Positions 1 to 6,679 are shown, numbered from the stretch's first letter. The stretch: DNA of 8,463 bases from Afipia sp. (GCA_020056155.1 JAGVII010000131.1:1-8463); one strand, 5' to 3'. Notes: generated by a model not told the origin, from the letters alone. Program-made: numbers and translations.

Positions 1-1
1 G

Positions 2-418
2 GACGGCAACGCCATGGCGTTCGGTCTCGGCACCCAGGTTCCGGCGGGCTCCATCATGGATCTGGCCGCCGCCCGCGACATCAAGATGGTCGATCAGTCT
101 GACAGCTACGAGAAGATGAAGAAGCTCAATCCGGGCTACACCCTGATGACGATTCCAAAGGGCACCTATCCGAAGCAGGGTGCCGACGTGAAGGTGATCG
201 GCTACGCGACGCATCTGGTGGCGTCGTGCAAGCTGCCGGCCGACGACGTCTACACCATGGTCAAGACGCTCGCTGCGAACACCAAGACGCTGGCGACCGT
301 CGCCAAGGACATCGCTACCCTGACGCCTGCCGGAATGGCGGCCGATATCGGCATTCCGTTCCATCCGGGCGCCGCCAAGTTCTACAAGGAAGCCGGCATT
401 ACCGTGAAGACCAACTGA
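2..418 (+). CDS. TAXI-family TRAP transporter solute-binding protein, C-terminal part (5' end outside window)
   Basis: This is the periplasmic substrate-binding subunit of a TRAP transporter. It captures the ligand and hands it to the membrane permease encoded just downstream. The frame is open from base 2, so the gene enters from the left. About 139 codons are visible, under half of a usual TAXI protein of roughly 320 residues, and the signal peptide and most of the binding cleft are missing. The visible part has the late-domain pattern of the family: a PAGSIMDL stretch, a segment ending MTIPKGTYP, the GYATHLVASCKLPAD strand-helix, and the PFHPGAAKFYKEAG ending close to the C-terminus. The permease starts 70 bases after the TGA stop, so the two genes are almost certainly one operon. 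The substrate cannot be read from the sequence; TAXI systems of known specificity import organic anions such as glutamate or other carboxylates. Confidence 0.93.
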   Translation, partial: DGNAMAFGLGTQVPAGSIMDLAAARDIKMVDQSDSYEKMKKLNPGYTLMTIPKGTYPKQGADVKVIGYATHLVASCKLPADDVYTMVKTLAANTKTLATVAKDIATLTPAGMAADIGIPFHPGAAKFYKEAGITVKTN

Positions 419-424
419 CCGGAC

Positions 425-456
425 GGCCGCCGGCGGCGTGAGCGCTGCCGGCGGCT
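425..456 (+). promoter_or_regulatory. GC-rich stem-loop between the TRAP binding-protein and permease genes
   Basis: Nine bases, GCCGCCGGC (426-434), are exactly complementary to GCCGGCGGC (447-455) across a 12-base loop, with one further G-T pair outside. The left arm also lies within a perfect 12-base palindrome (426-437). No T-run follows, so this is not a complete intrinsic terminator. Structures in this position are known in binding-protein transport operons to protect the upstream mRNA or thin out transcription, giving more binding protein than permease. That role is inferred here. Confidence 0.5.
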
Positions 457-473
457 CGCCACATAGCATTTCC

Positions 474-481
474 GGGCAGGG
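474..481 (+). promoter_or_regulatory. Ribosome binding site that selects the ATG start of the TRAP permease
   Basis: The stretch GGGCAGGG ends seven bases before the ATG at 489, a workable Shine-Dalgarno spacing. The longer reading from GTG at 438 has no comparable purine-rich site and would add 17 polar residues encoded partly by the stem-loop, so 489 is preferred. Confidence 0.55.
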
Positions 482-488
482 CAATATC

Positions 489-2351
489 ATGAAGCTGGAT
501 TTCAGTTACGGCGGTGTCGTGCGCATGGCCACGACCCTGATCTCCGTGGCGATGGTGATCTTTCACGTCTGGGCGATCGTCGTTGGCGCGCCGGAGGCGA
601 TCATCTTCCGCGGCACGCATCTCCTGTTTGCGATGACGCTGCTGTTTCTGATCTACCGCAGTTCGGGGAGCCCAGACGGAACGCCGAGCGTACTCGATCT
701 GCTGCTGCTTGTGCTGGCGATCGCGCCGATCCTCTATCTCTTCATCAACTACGAATACGTCATCAATCGCATCTTCTACGTCGATGACCTGACCACGGCC
801 GACATGATCATGGGCATCGTCATGACCGTGATGGTGCTGGAGGCGGCGCGCCGCGTCATCGGACTGGCGCTGCCGATCACCGCGGTGGTGTTCATCGTCT
901 ACGGCCTGTTTGTCGCCAGGCTCGATCCGATGCGGATGATCGACCAGCTCTACATGACGACCGAAGGCATCTTCGGCATTCCGCTCTCGGTTTCCGCATC
1001 CTACGTCCTGATCTTCGTGCTGTTCGGCAGCTTCATGGAGCGCACCGGCACCGGACAGCTGTTCATGGACTTCGCCATGAGCCTCACCGGCCACACGGCG
1101 GGCGGACCGGGCAAGGTGTCGTGCGTCAGTTCGGCGCTGTTCGGCACGATCTCCGGGAGCGCGGTCGCAAACGTCATGGTCGACGGGCCGATTACCATTC
1201 CGCTGATGAAGCGTTCGGGCTTCCCGCCGCACTTCGCCGCGGGCGTCGAAGCCGTCGCGTCGACGGGTGGACAGATCATGCCGCCGATCATGGGCGCGGC
1301 CGCGTTCGTGATGGCCGAGTTTCTCGGTGTGTCCTACGGACAGGTGTTGTTGTGGGCGATTATCCCGGCCGTCCTCTATTACGTGGCGTGCTTCTCGGCA
1401 GTGCACTTCGAGGCCAAGCGGCGTGGACTGGTCGGCGTGCCGCGCAGCGAACTGCCGAAGTTCGGCGAGGTCATGCGCGAGCGCGGACATCTGTTCCTGC
1501 CGGTTCTGACCATTCTGTTTTTCATGTATTCAGGTTTCAGTTCGCCGCTCGCGGCACTGGCAGGCACGCTGGCGTGTTTCCCGGTGGCGGCGCTGCGCAA
1601 GTCGACACGTCACTATGTGACGTTCGAAAATCTGGTCGGCGCGTGCGTCGACGGCGCGCGCAACGCGCTGCCGGTGGCACTGGCCTGCGCCGCGGCGGGC
1701 GTTGTAATCGCCGTGGTGACGCTGTCGGGCCTGGGAATCGTGTTCACCCAGTTCGTCGTGAACCTGTCGCAGAACTACCTGTTGCTCGCGCTGGTGTTTA
1801 CGATGATCGCCGGCATCATCCTCGGCATGGGCATGCCGACCACGCCGGCCTACATCATCATGACGGCGCTGCTGGTGCCGGCTATCGTCAAGTTCGGCAT
1901 CCCGGTGCCCGCCGCGCACATGTTCGCGTTCTACTTCGCGGTGCTGTCGGCGATCACGCCGCCGGTGGCGCTCGCGGTGTTCGCAGCGGCCGGCATCGCA
2001 CGATCGGAACTGTGGGCGACCGGTCTTGCGGCGGTGCGCATCGCCGCCACCAGCTTCATCGTGCCGTTCATGTTCGTCTATGAACCGGCGCTGCTCATGA
2101 TCGGCGACTGGCCGACGATCATCTGGAGCAGCATCACGGCGGGCACCGGCGTGCTGCTGTTCGCTGCCGGATTGCACGGCTACTTCCTGACCCACTCGCG
2201 ATACTGGCAGAGCGCTGCGCTGGCCGTTGGCGGGCTGCTGCTGATCGATCCGGGACTGGTCACCGACATCGTCGGCGCCGCCATCGCTGCGACCGTGGCT
2301 GCGAGCCAGTATTACGCCCGGCGCAACGCCCTTGCGCCGGTGGCGGATTAA
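489..2351 (+). CDS. TRAP transporter permease, fused DctQ-DctM (4TM/12TM) subunits
   Basis: This integral inner-membrane protein forms the translocation channel of a TRAP transporter and moves the ligand delivered by the TAXI binding protein, powered by an ion gradient (Na+ in characterised TRAP systems). It has 620 residues, the usual size of the fused family. Residues 1 to about 165 correspond to the small DctQ-like part; the rest is the large DctM-like part. DctM hallmarks are clear: FGSFMERTGTGQLF near 179-192, a glycine/serine-rich GGPGKVSCVSSALFGT segment from 205, GVEAVASTGGQIMPPIMGAA from 252, and GMGMPTTPAYII at 446-457, the second of two pseudo-symmetric re-entrant segments that line the transport site in this family. 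An in-frame GTG at 438 is a possible but less likely start. The TAA stop lies inside the stop of the convergent CHAD gene. The fusion of Q and M domains is normal for TAXI-linked permeases. Confidence 0.93.
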   Translation: MKLDFSYGGVVRMATTLISVAMVIFHVWAIVVGAPEAIIFRGTHLLFAMTLLFLIYRSSGSPDGTPSVLDLLLLVLAIAPILYLFINYEYVINRIFYVDDLTTADMIMGIVMTVMVLEAARRVIGLALPITAVVFIVYGLFVARLDPMRMIDQLYMTTEGIFGIPLSVSASYVLIFVLFGSFMERTGTGQLFMDFAMSLTGHTAGGPGKVSCVSSALFGTISGSAVANVMVDGPITIPLMKRSGFPPHFAAGVEAVASTGGQIMPPIMGAAAFVMAEFLGVSYGQVLLWAIIPAVLYYVACFSAVHFEAKRRGLVGVPRSELPKFGEVMRERGHLFLPVLTILFFMYSGFSSPLAALAGTLACFPVAALRKSTRHYVTFENLVGACVDGARNALPVALACAAAGVVIAVVTLSGLGIVFTQFVVNLSQNYLLLALVFTMIAGIILGMGMPTTPAYIIMTALLVPAIVKFGIPVPAAHMFAFYFAVLSAITPPVALAVFAAAGIARSELWATGLAAVRIAATSFIVPFMFVYEPALLMIGDWPTIIWSSITAGTGVLLFAAGLHGYFLTHSRYWQSAALAVGGLLLIDPGLVTDIVGAAIAATVAASQYYARRNALAPVAD

Positions 2352-3250
2352 CGGGAAGCCGCCGCCGCTTTCGCCAGCGCCGCGATGCGCTTTCGGAACG
2401 ATCGCGGCGCTTCTGCGAACACCCGCCCGGCCAGCAACCGCGCGCGTTCAAGGTGAAACCGGCGCCGGGTTTCGATCGGCGGCGTCAGGCGAGAGCGCCA
2501 GTGGGCCAGCAACTGGTTGGGTTGCGTCAACCGGCTGAGAGCGACGAGATCGTTGCTCCTGCCGAGCTGCAAACGCACCCTTTGCACCTCGTCGATGAAG
2601 GCGTGCCACACCTTCGGCCATAGCGGCGCAATGAGATCCAGCTGATAGCGAAATGCAACGATGGCCTTGCGGAATTCGTGAATGTCCTCCGGGTCCGCAT
2701 CCTCCCATTTGCGCGGCAGACGGCGGCGGGCGCGGCGATAGGATCGGGCGAGCGCGGTTACGATGCTGTCAAAGGAGATGCGTTCGAGCGGCCAGTTCGC
2801 GAGGCAAGCCGACGCTCGCGCCAGACCATCGTCCAGGCGTTGATTGGCTCCGGCAAGAAGCTGGGCGGCCTCGGACGCATCTCGCGCCTCTTGCAGCCGC
2901 CGGGTGATGGTGGCTTCGGTTCGCATCGACATCGCGGGCGTCGAGGTATCCCGCTGTTTTGCGATGTCGGCCAGCGCATCGAGAACGCTTTGCGCATCGC
3001 GGCTGCGCCCGAATTCGCGGGCGAGGAGGCGTGCCTCGCGACGCAGGATCATGGCCTCATCACCGATCGGATCCTCCAGCAGCCGCAACAGCGCCTGCCA
3101 GCGCTTGAGCGCGACGCGAAGATCATGAATGGCGCTGCCTGGTTCGGTGCCGTTCAGTTGCTCTCGCGCGGCCCGAGCCGTCGCCAGGATGTCGTCCGCG
3201 GCCTGACGCAGCGAATGCGCAACCGGCGGAGCCTGTAGGCCGACCATCAT
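2348..3250 (-). CDS. CHAD domain-containing protein
   Basis: CHAD (conserved histidine alpha-helical domain) proteins bind inorganic polyphosphate through a basic face lined with histidines, arginines and lysines, and some locate to polyphosphate granules. This 300-residue protein is essentially one CHAD domain with the expected two similar halves. In the first half, IHDLRVALKRWQALLRLL (41-58) carries H42, R45, K49 and R50, followed by FGRSRDAQSVL (80-90). In the second half, DIHEFRKAIVAFRYQLDLI (189-207) carries H191, R194 and K195, followed by LGRSNDLVAL (229-238). A very basic tract YRRARRRLPRK spans 171-181. No N-terminal CYTH triphosphatase domain, signal peptide or membrane segment is present, so it is a stand-alone cytoplasmic CHAD protein. 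Two ATGs lie in tandem at the start, with only a weak GGA ribosome site upstream. It follows the yccF-like gene on the same strand after 107 bases and may be co-transcribed with it. Confidence 0.9.
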   Translation of the reverse strand: MMVGLQAPPVAHSLRQAADDILATARAAREQLNGTEPGSAIHDLRVALKRWQALLRLLEDPIGDEAMILRREARLLAREFGRSRDAQSVLDALADIAKQRDTSTPAMSMRTEATITRRLQEARDASEAAQLLAGANQRLDDGLARASACLANWPLERISFDSIVTALARSYRRARRRLPRKWEDADPEDIHEFRKAIVAFRYQLDLIAPLWPKVWHAFIDEVQRVRLQLGRSNDLVALSRLTQPNQLLAHWRSRLTPPIETRRRFHLERARLLAGRVFAEAPRSFRKRIAALAKAAAASR

Positions 3251-3357
3251 CGACGTTTGTCCAGAACCGTTCGCGCAAGATTATGGTGTCCCGGCGCCGG
3301 TGGAAAGCCTCCATCCGGCCGTACCGCGAATGCGGGATGCTGTCTTTGGCAAACGGA

Positions 3358-3762
3358 TCAGGCTGGGACGATAGTCTTGCCGATCGGCCACAGCGCGATT
3401 CCGGCGAGCTTGAGATGCGCCCATGCGAAGGGGATGCCGATGATCGTGACCGCGAGGATGACGGCAGTCACGACATGGCCGAGCGCCAGCCACCAGCCGG
3501 CCAGCACCAGCCAGATGATGTTGCCGATGAGGCCGAGAACTCCGGTGCCGACATCGGAGCGGCCGAGATATTCATCGCGCGGCACGGCTTTCTGGCCGAA
3601 CGGAAACAGCGTGTAGGCCGCAATGTTGAAGGCGGCCCTCGCCCACGGAAGCCCGATGATGGTGATGGCCATGATGACGGCGGCGACCGCCCAGCCGGCT
3701 GCCATCCAGAAGCCGCCGAGCACGACCCACAAAATGTTGAGCAGGAGAGAGACGGGGGACAT
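3358..3762 (-). CDS. YccF domain-containing inner-membrane protein
   Basis: This 134-residue hydrophobic protein is built from two copies of the YccF (formerly DUF307) unit. The first copy spans about 8-60 (NILWVVLGGFWMAAGW, then AITIIGLPWARAAFNIA, then LFPFGQ). The second spans about 79-132 (GNIIWLVLAGWWLALGH, then AVTIIGIPFAWAHLKLA, then LWPIG). Each unit predicts two membrane segments with the conserved TIIG-P turn between them, and the hydrophilic linker PRDEYLGRSD (61-70) joins them. YccF proteins are widespread inner-membrane proteins without an established biochemical role. The start is fixed by an in-frame TGA three codons upstream, and the next in-frame ATG would remove much of the first unit. 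No convincing ribosome binding site precedes the ATG. The gene is divergent from the DUF3551 gene, with a 142-base gap that should hold promoters for both. Confidence 0.88.
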   Translation of the reverse strand: MSPVSLLLNILWVVLGGFWMAAGWAVAAVIMAITIIGLPWARAAFNIAAYTLFPFGQKAVPRDEYLGRSDVGTGVLGLIGNIIWLVLAGWWLALGHVVTAVILAVTIIGIPFAWAHLKLAGIALWPIGKTIVPA

Positions 3763-3890
3763 CGGAACTCATCGGAAGGAGGGCACTTGATCCAGTCTAG
3801 CACTATTTCGCAACGCCGTCGTGAAAACTGTCGCGCGCGGCGTTTAGCGATAGCCAATCCGGATGCGGTGCCCATATAGAGTGGGACATC

Positions 3891-3896
3891 AAGGAG
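3891..3896 (+). promoter_or_regulatory. Ribosome binding site that sets the start of the DUF3551 gene
   Basis: A perfect AAGGAG lies eight bases before the ATG at 3905. This favours that start over the in-frame ATG at 3863, which would place a charged, non-signal-like stretch of 14 residues before the signal peptide. Confidence 0.75.
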
Positions 3897-3904
3897 ACAT
3901 TGAA

Positions 3905-4204
3905 ATGCTGAAACTCAATTTCGCGTCAGCCACGGCAAGTCTGGCAGCCGTCGCAGCCGCTGCGTTCGCCGTCACGCTTGGATCTGCCGCGCCTGCCAGG
4001 GCCGATGCGCCGTTCTGCTCGGAGAACTACAGCCGCACCGGCATGGGCCGGGTATGCGCCTATTACACCTATGACCAGTGCCGGGCGGCCACCAGCGGCG
4101 TGGGCGGCTCGTGCAGCGCCAATGCGTGGTATCAGCCCCGCGAGTATCGCGAGTATTATGAGCCCGCGCCACGCCGGTATCGCAGGCACCGGCATCAAGG
4201 CTGA
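3905..4204 (+). CDS. DUF3551 domain-containing small secreted protein
   Basis: A 99-residue exported protein of unknown function. Residues 1-33 form a typical Sec signal peptide: K3 near the start, a long alanine/valine core, and ARA before the likely cleavage ahead of D34. The mature 66 residues have the DUF3551 layout of PFC near the new N-terminus, then VCAYYTYDQCRAATSGVGGSC (four cysteines in all: 38, 51, 59, 70), which could form two disulfides in the periplasm. The tail after 76 is rich in tyrosine, arginine and histidine (REYREYYEP, then RRYRRHRHQG), which is highly basic and could interact with envelope polymers or metals; that is speculation. I associate the family with Bradyrhizobium and its relatives, where many paralogues occur. 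The gene looks monocistronic, with a strong ribosome site before it and a terminator-like hairpin 39 bases after its stop. Confidence 0.85.
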   Translation: MLKLNFASATASLAAVAAAAFAVTLGSAAPARADAPFCSENYSRTGMGRVCAYYTYDQCRAATSGVGGSCSANAWYQPREYREYYEPAPRRYRRHRHQG

Positions 4205-4243
4205 GGCCGTTCCCGGTTCAAGCGGTTTGCCGTTGCGTACTGT

Positions 4244-4273
4244 CGGCGCGGGCTTCCGCGCCGGCATTTGTTT
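4244..4273 (+). terminator. Putative rho-independent terminator after the DUF3551 gene
   Basis: A perfect 8-base-pair GC stem (CGGCGCGG at 4244-4251 with CCGCGCCG at 4256-4263) closes a GCTT tetraloop. Two bases after the stem comes the T-rich run ATTTGTTT (4266-4273). The T-run is interrupted by a G and slightly displaced, so efficiency is uncertain, but position and shape fit an intrinsic terminator separating the DUF3551 gene from the DUF3095 gene. Confidence 0.55.
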
Positions 4274-4361
4274 GCGGCGCGCCTTGAACCCGTATTGCCG
4301 GGCGGCCGTATTTTTGGAACGCTGGCCGGGCAACATGCGCGCCTGAGAGAACGGCAAGGCA

Positions 4362-5537
4362 ATGGTTATGAACGCGTCGGACAATCAGGGCGCCCGCGGC
4401 AGCGGGGATGCGTTTTACAGCGCCATGCCGGTGTTTCGCGGATTCGCCAATCTGATGGACCCGTCGCTGTATCAGCCGGTGCCCGACGGATGGCTGATCG
4501 GCGTCGCCGATATCGTGCAATCCACCAGGGCGATTGCGGACAACCGCTACAAGGCCGTGAACATGGCGGGCGCGGCGGTGATCGCGTCGGTCACCAATGC
4601 GCTGGAGAATCGCGATTTCCCGTTCGCATTCGGAGGCGACGGCGCGAGCTTCGCGGTCCCGCCGCAGGACGCAGCATTGGCGCGCGATGCGCTCGCGGCC
4701 ACCGCGACCTGGGTCAAGGAGGATCTCGATCTTTCGCTGCGCGTGGCGCTGGTGCCGATCGAGGCGATCCGCGCCAAGGGGCTCGACGTGCGTGTCGCGC
4801 GCTATGCGGCGTCGCCGCACATTTCCTATGCAATGTTCTCCGGCGGCGGACTGGCATGGGCGGAAGCCGCGATGAAACGCGGCGAATTCACCGTGCCGAT
4901 GGCGCCGCCGGGCGCGCATCCCGATCTGACGGGGTTATCGTGCCGGTTCTCGGAAATGCCGGCCGAGCGCGGTCTCATTCTGTCGATGCTGATTGTGCCT
5001 GCATCGGCCGACAGCGCGGCGTTTCGCCGTCTGATCGAAGATATTGTGACGATGGTCGAGCGAAGTCCCGGTTCGGGACGTCCGGTACCCGCCGCCGGGC
5101 CGGCGCTGCGCTGGCCGGTGCCCGGTGCGCAGTATGAGGCGCTGGCGCAACGCGGCGGGCCGCTGTTCTTCCGGCGGCTCAGCGTTCACGCCGTGACTTT
5201 GTTCGCCTATGTGCTGATCCGCTTCGGGATTCCGGTCGGCGGGTTCGTGCCGCAGATTTACATGCAGCAGGTGGTGGAGAATTCGGACTTCCGCAAATAT
5301 GACGACGGCCTGCGCATGGTGCTGGACTGCAAGCCCGAACTGGCCGACGCGCTGGAAAGCCGTCTGGCGGCCGCGGCCGCCGCCGGCACGGCGCGTTACG
5401 GCCTGCATCGTCAGGATGCGGCGATGATGACATGCTTTACCCTGGCGGCATCCCGGCCCGATCACTTTCATTTCGTCGATGGCGCACGCGGCGGCTATGC
5501 GTCCGCCGCCACCGCGCTGAAGGCGACGCTGAACTAG
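4362..5537 (+). CDS. DUF3095 domain-containing protein, cyclase-like N-terminal half
   Basis: A 391-residue soluble protein that matches DUF3095 along its length: FYSAMPVFRGF (18-28), GWLIGVADIVQSTRAI (43-58), NRYKAVNMAGAAVIA (61-75), FAFGGDGASFAVP (88-100), and late in the chain DFRKYDDGLRMVLDC. The family has no established function. By eye the N-terminal half resembles a class III nucleotidyl cyclase core: the ADIVQST segment aligns with the FxDIxGFT metal-binding strand and GGDGASF with the second metal-binding turn, giving D50 and D93 at a spacing (43 residues) close to that of true cyclases. I could not identify the purine-selecting and transition-state residues of cyclases, so activity is not claimed. 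No signal peptide is seen, and one hydrophobic stretch (about VHAVTLFAYVLIRFGIPVGGF) is too short on its own to prove a membrane anchor. An ATG two codons later (4368) is better spaced from the weak AAGG at 4356 and could be the true start. Confidence 0.85.
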   Translation: MVMNASDNQGARGSGDAFYSAMPVFRGFANLMDPSLYQPVPDGWLIGVADIVQSTRAIADNRYKAVNMAGAAVIASVTNALENRDFPFAFGGDGASFAVPPQDAALARDALAATATWVKEDLDLSLRVALVPIEAIRAKGLDVRVARYAASPHISYAMFSGGGLAWAEAAMKRGEFTVPMAPPGAHPDLTGLSCRFSEMPAERGLILSMLIVPASADSAAFRRLIEDIVTMVERSPGSGRPVPAAGPALRWPVPGAQYEALAQRGGPLFFRRLSVHAVTLFAYVLIRFGIPVGGFVPQIYMQQVVENSDFRKYDDGLRMVLDCKPELADALESRLAAAAAAGTARYGLHRQDAAMMTCFTLAASRPDHFHFVDGARGGYASAATALKATLN

Positions 5538-5580
5538 CGTGGTGGTGCGCACGACCGCATCATTTCAACAACGCCTTCTT

Positions 5581-5596
5581 TTGCGGACTTGCGGAC
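5581..5596. repeat. Exact 8-base tandem direct repeat in an intergenic region
   Basis: TTGCGGAC occurs twice head to tail, about 80 bases before the following gene. It could be a chance duplication or half-sites for a regulator. No matching -10 hexamer at a good distance makes it a clear promoter. Confidence 0.4.
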
Positions 5597-5672
5597 ATCC
5601 TTCGGCGGTCATTGAAAAGGACGGCGGAAACCTGCACCATCGCGCGGCTTTCGCGGGCGCTGCAGGCGGACT

Positions 5673-6545
5673 ATGGGCAGGATCGATTTTAGGGGAAGGC
5701 GCCGGCATGGCCGGGCACCGTTTTGCGGTGTTGCGCTCGGCCTGCTTGCCGTCCTCGGTTGTCTTGGACCGGCGCACGGCAGCGACGATGATGAATCATC
5801 CAGCGCAGGGCCGAAGCAGCCGAACATCTATCTCGATTACAACACGGCCTATGCGATCGTGCCGCCCAACACGCTCGCGATCGGGTTCAGGAATTTCATC
5901 TCGCCGATTCCGGTGGGGTCGCAGGCCGTGATGCTGAACGCGCCGCTGACGATCGATCTCACCGAGCGGTTCTCGCTGTATGGCGGCGTCAGCGCCATCG
6001 CGTCGCGGTCCGATGTCTCGCCCTGGTCGTCGATGATCCTCGACAGCTGGAATATCGGGTTCAACGCCGACGTCATCAGTCAGGATGGAATCACCGTGAC
6101 AGTCATATCCACCCTGACACGATCGATCACCAGTGCGCCGGGATTGGGATCGACATCGAACCAGACCGTCGTCGAACTCGATCACGCGCTCAACGAAGAT
6201 GAAACGCAGGGTCTGCTCGCAGGGACGCGACTGACCGCCGTCTGGGTGGATTCGGCGCTTGCGCACGTCGAGCCGGCGTATGTCGGGTATCTTGGCGGCT
6301 ATTATCAGTGGCCGAACAACTGGAAGCTGTCCGGCCGCTTCGGCGTCCAGACCTTTGGCGGAGCCCGGATCGCCGGCGGTCTCATCAGGGCAAAGGCGTT
6401 TACCCAGCCGCTGCTCAGGATCGATCTCGAGCGGATGGACGACAACGACAACCGGCTGTTTGGCGCGACGGTCGAGGTGTCCTGGATGCCCGAGCCGTTT
6501 GTTCAGTTCACGTTGCGAACGCCGCTCTATGCAGTGCGGAACTGA
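5673..6545 (+). CDS. Hypothetical secreted beta-rich protein, possibly outer-membrane
   Basis: I do not recognise a family. The 290-residue product starts with an arginine-rich n-region (RGRRRHGR, 7-14), then a hydrophobic core (VALGLLAVLGCLG, 20-32) and AHG before S37, which fits Sec export with signal peptidase I cleavage. C30 is followed by no good lipobox spacing (VLGC), so a lipoprotein is less likely. The mature part begins with an acidic, serine-rich linker (SDDDESSSAGPKQP, 37-50) and then shows repeated stretches of alternating polar and non-polar residues with aromatic ends, such as SLYGGVSAIAS, LSGRFGVQTFGGARIAGG, PLLRIDLERM and LFGATVEVSWMPEPFVQFTL. This suggests a small outer-membrane beta-barrel or periplasmic beta-sandwich. 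The final residues (YAVRN) lack the C-terminal phenylalanine common in barrels. The ribosome site is weak (AGGCGGA, only two bases from the ATG). The open frame, consistent signal peptide and GC-rich third codon positions support a real gene. Confidence 0.72.
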   Translation: MGRIDFRGRRRHGRAPFCGVALGLLAVLGCLGPAHGSDDDESSSAGPKQPNIYLDYNTAYAIVPPNTLAIGFRNFISPIPVGSQAVMLNAPLTIDLTERFSLYGGVSAIASRSDVSPWSSMILDSWNIGFNADVISQDGITVTVISTLTRSITSAPGLGSTSNQTVVELDHALNEDETQGLLAGTRLTAVWVDSALAHVEPAYVGYLGGYYQWPNNWKLSGRFGVQTFGGARIAGGLIRAKAFTQPLLRIDLERMDDNDNRLFGATVEVSWMPEPFVQFTLRTPLYAVRN

Positions 6546-6654
6546 GCTTCGGGAGCAGCCTCGCAGCGGGCCATGCCGGCGGCGTGGGAGAAGCAGAAAT
6601 AGGCGGTCCTGAGGTCGCGGCCTGCGACATTGGGCTAAAGCCGCCCCACCGGAT

Positions 6655-6679
6655 GGAACTTTCCCGTCGCACCGGCGTT
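6655..6679 (+). promoter_or_regulatory. EcfG-type (general stress response) promoter of the hybrid kinase gene
   Basis: GGAAC at 6655-6659 and CGTT at 6676-6679 are separated by exactly 16 bases. This matches the published alphaproteobacterial EcfG/sigma-EcfG consensus (GGAAC-N16/17-CGTT) without mismatch. The -10 element lies 26 bases before the chosen ATG, leaving room for a short leader and a GGGGA ribosome site. It points only at the kinase gene, and no second copy was found before the other genes. Confidence 0.72.

Noticed and set aside
438..488. GTG start of the permease 17 codons upstream
   Set aside because: It has no ribosome binding site, the added residues are encoded within a stem-loop, and the ATG at 489 has a well-spaced site. 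It remains possible.
399..1490. Long minus-strand open frame of 363 codons antisense to the TRAP permease
   Set aside because: Its product is dominated by Arg, His, Asp and Gln with no hydrophobic core or domain, as expected for the mirror frame of a GC-rich gene. The plus strand encodes a clear permease.
1121..2083. Plus-strand 320-codon open frame inside the permease gene
   Set aside because: It overlaps the permease in another frame and is Arg/Gly-rich without any domain.
3291..3300. Palindrome CCGGCGCCGG between the yccF-like and CHAD genes as a terminator
   Set aside because: There is no loop of usable size and no T-run on either strand, and such palindromes are common in GC-rich DNA.
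3875..3880. TATAGA as a -10 box for the DUF3551 gene
   Set aside because: The sequence 17 bases upstream (AGCCAA) does not resemble a -35 element, so it cannot be supported alone.
3863..3904. Earlier ATG for the DUF3551 gene
   Set aside because: It would put charged residues ahead of the signal peptide, while AAGGAG is placed for the ATG at 3905.
4316..4340. Second EcfG promoter before the DUF3095 gene
   Set aside because: GGAAC is present at 4316-4320, but no CGTT or GTT follows at 16-18 bases.
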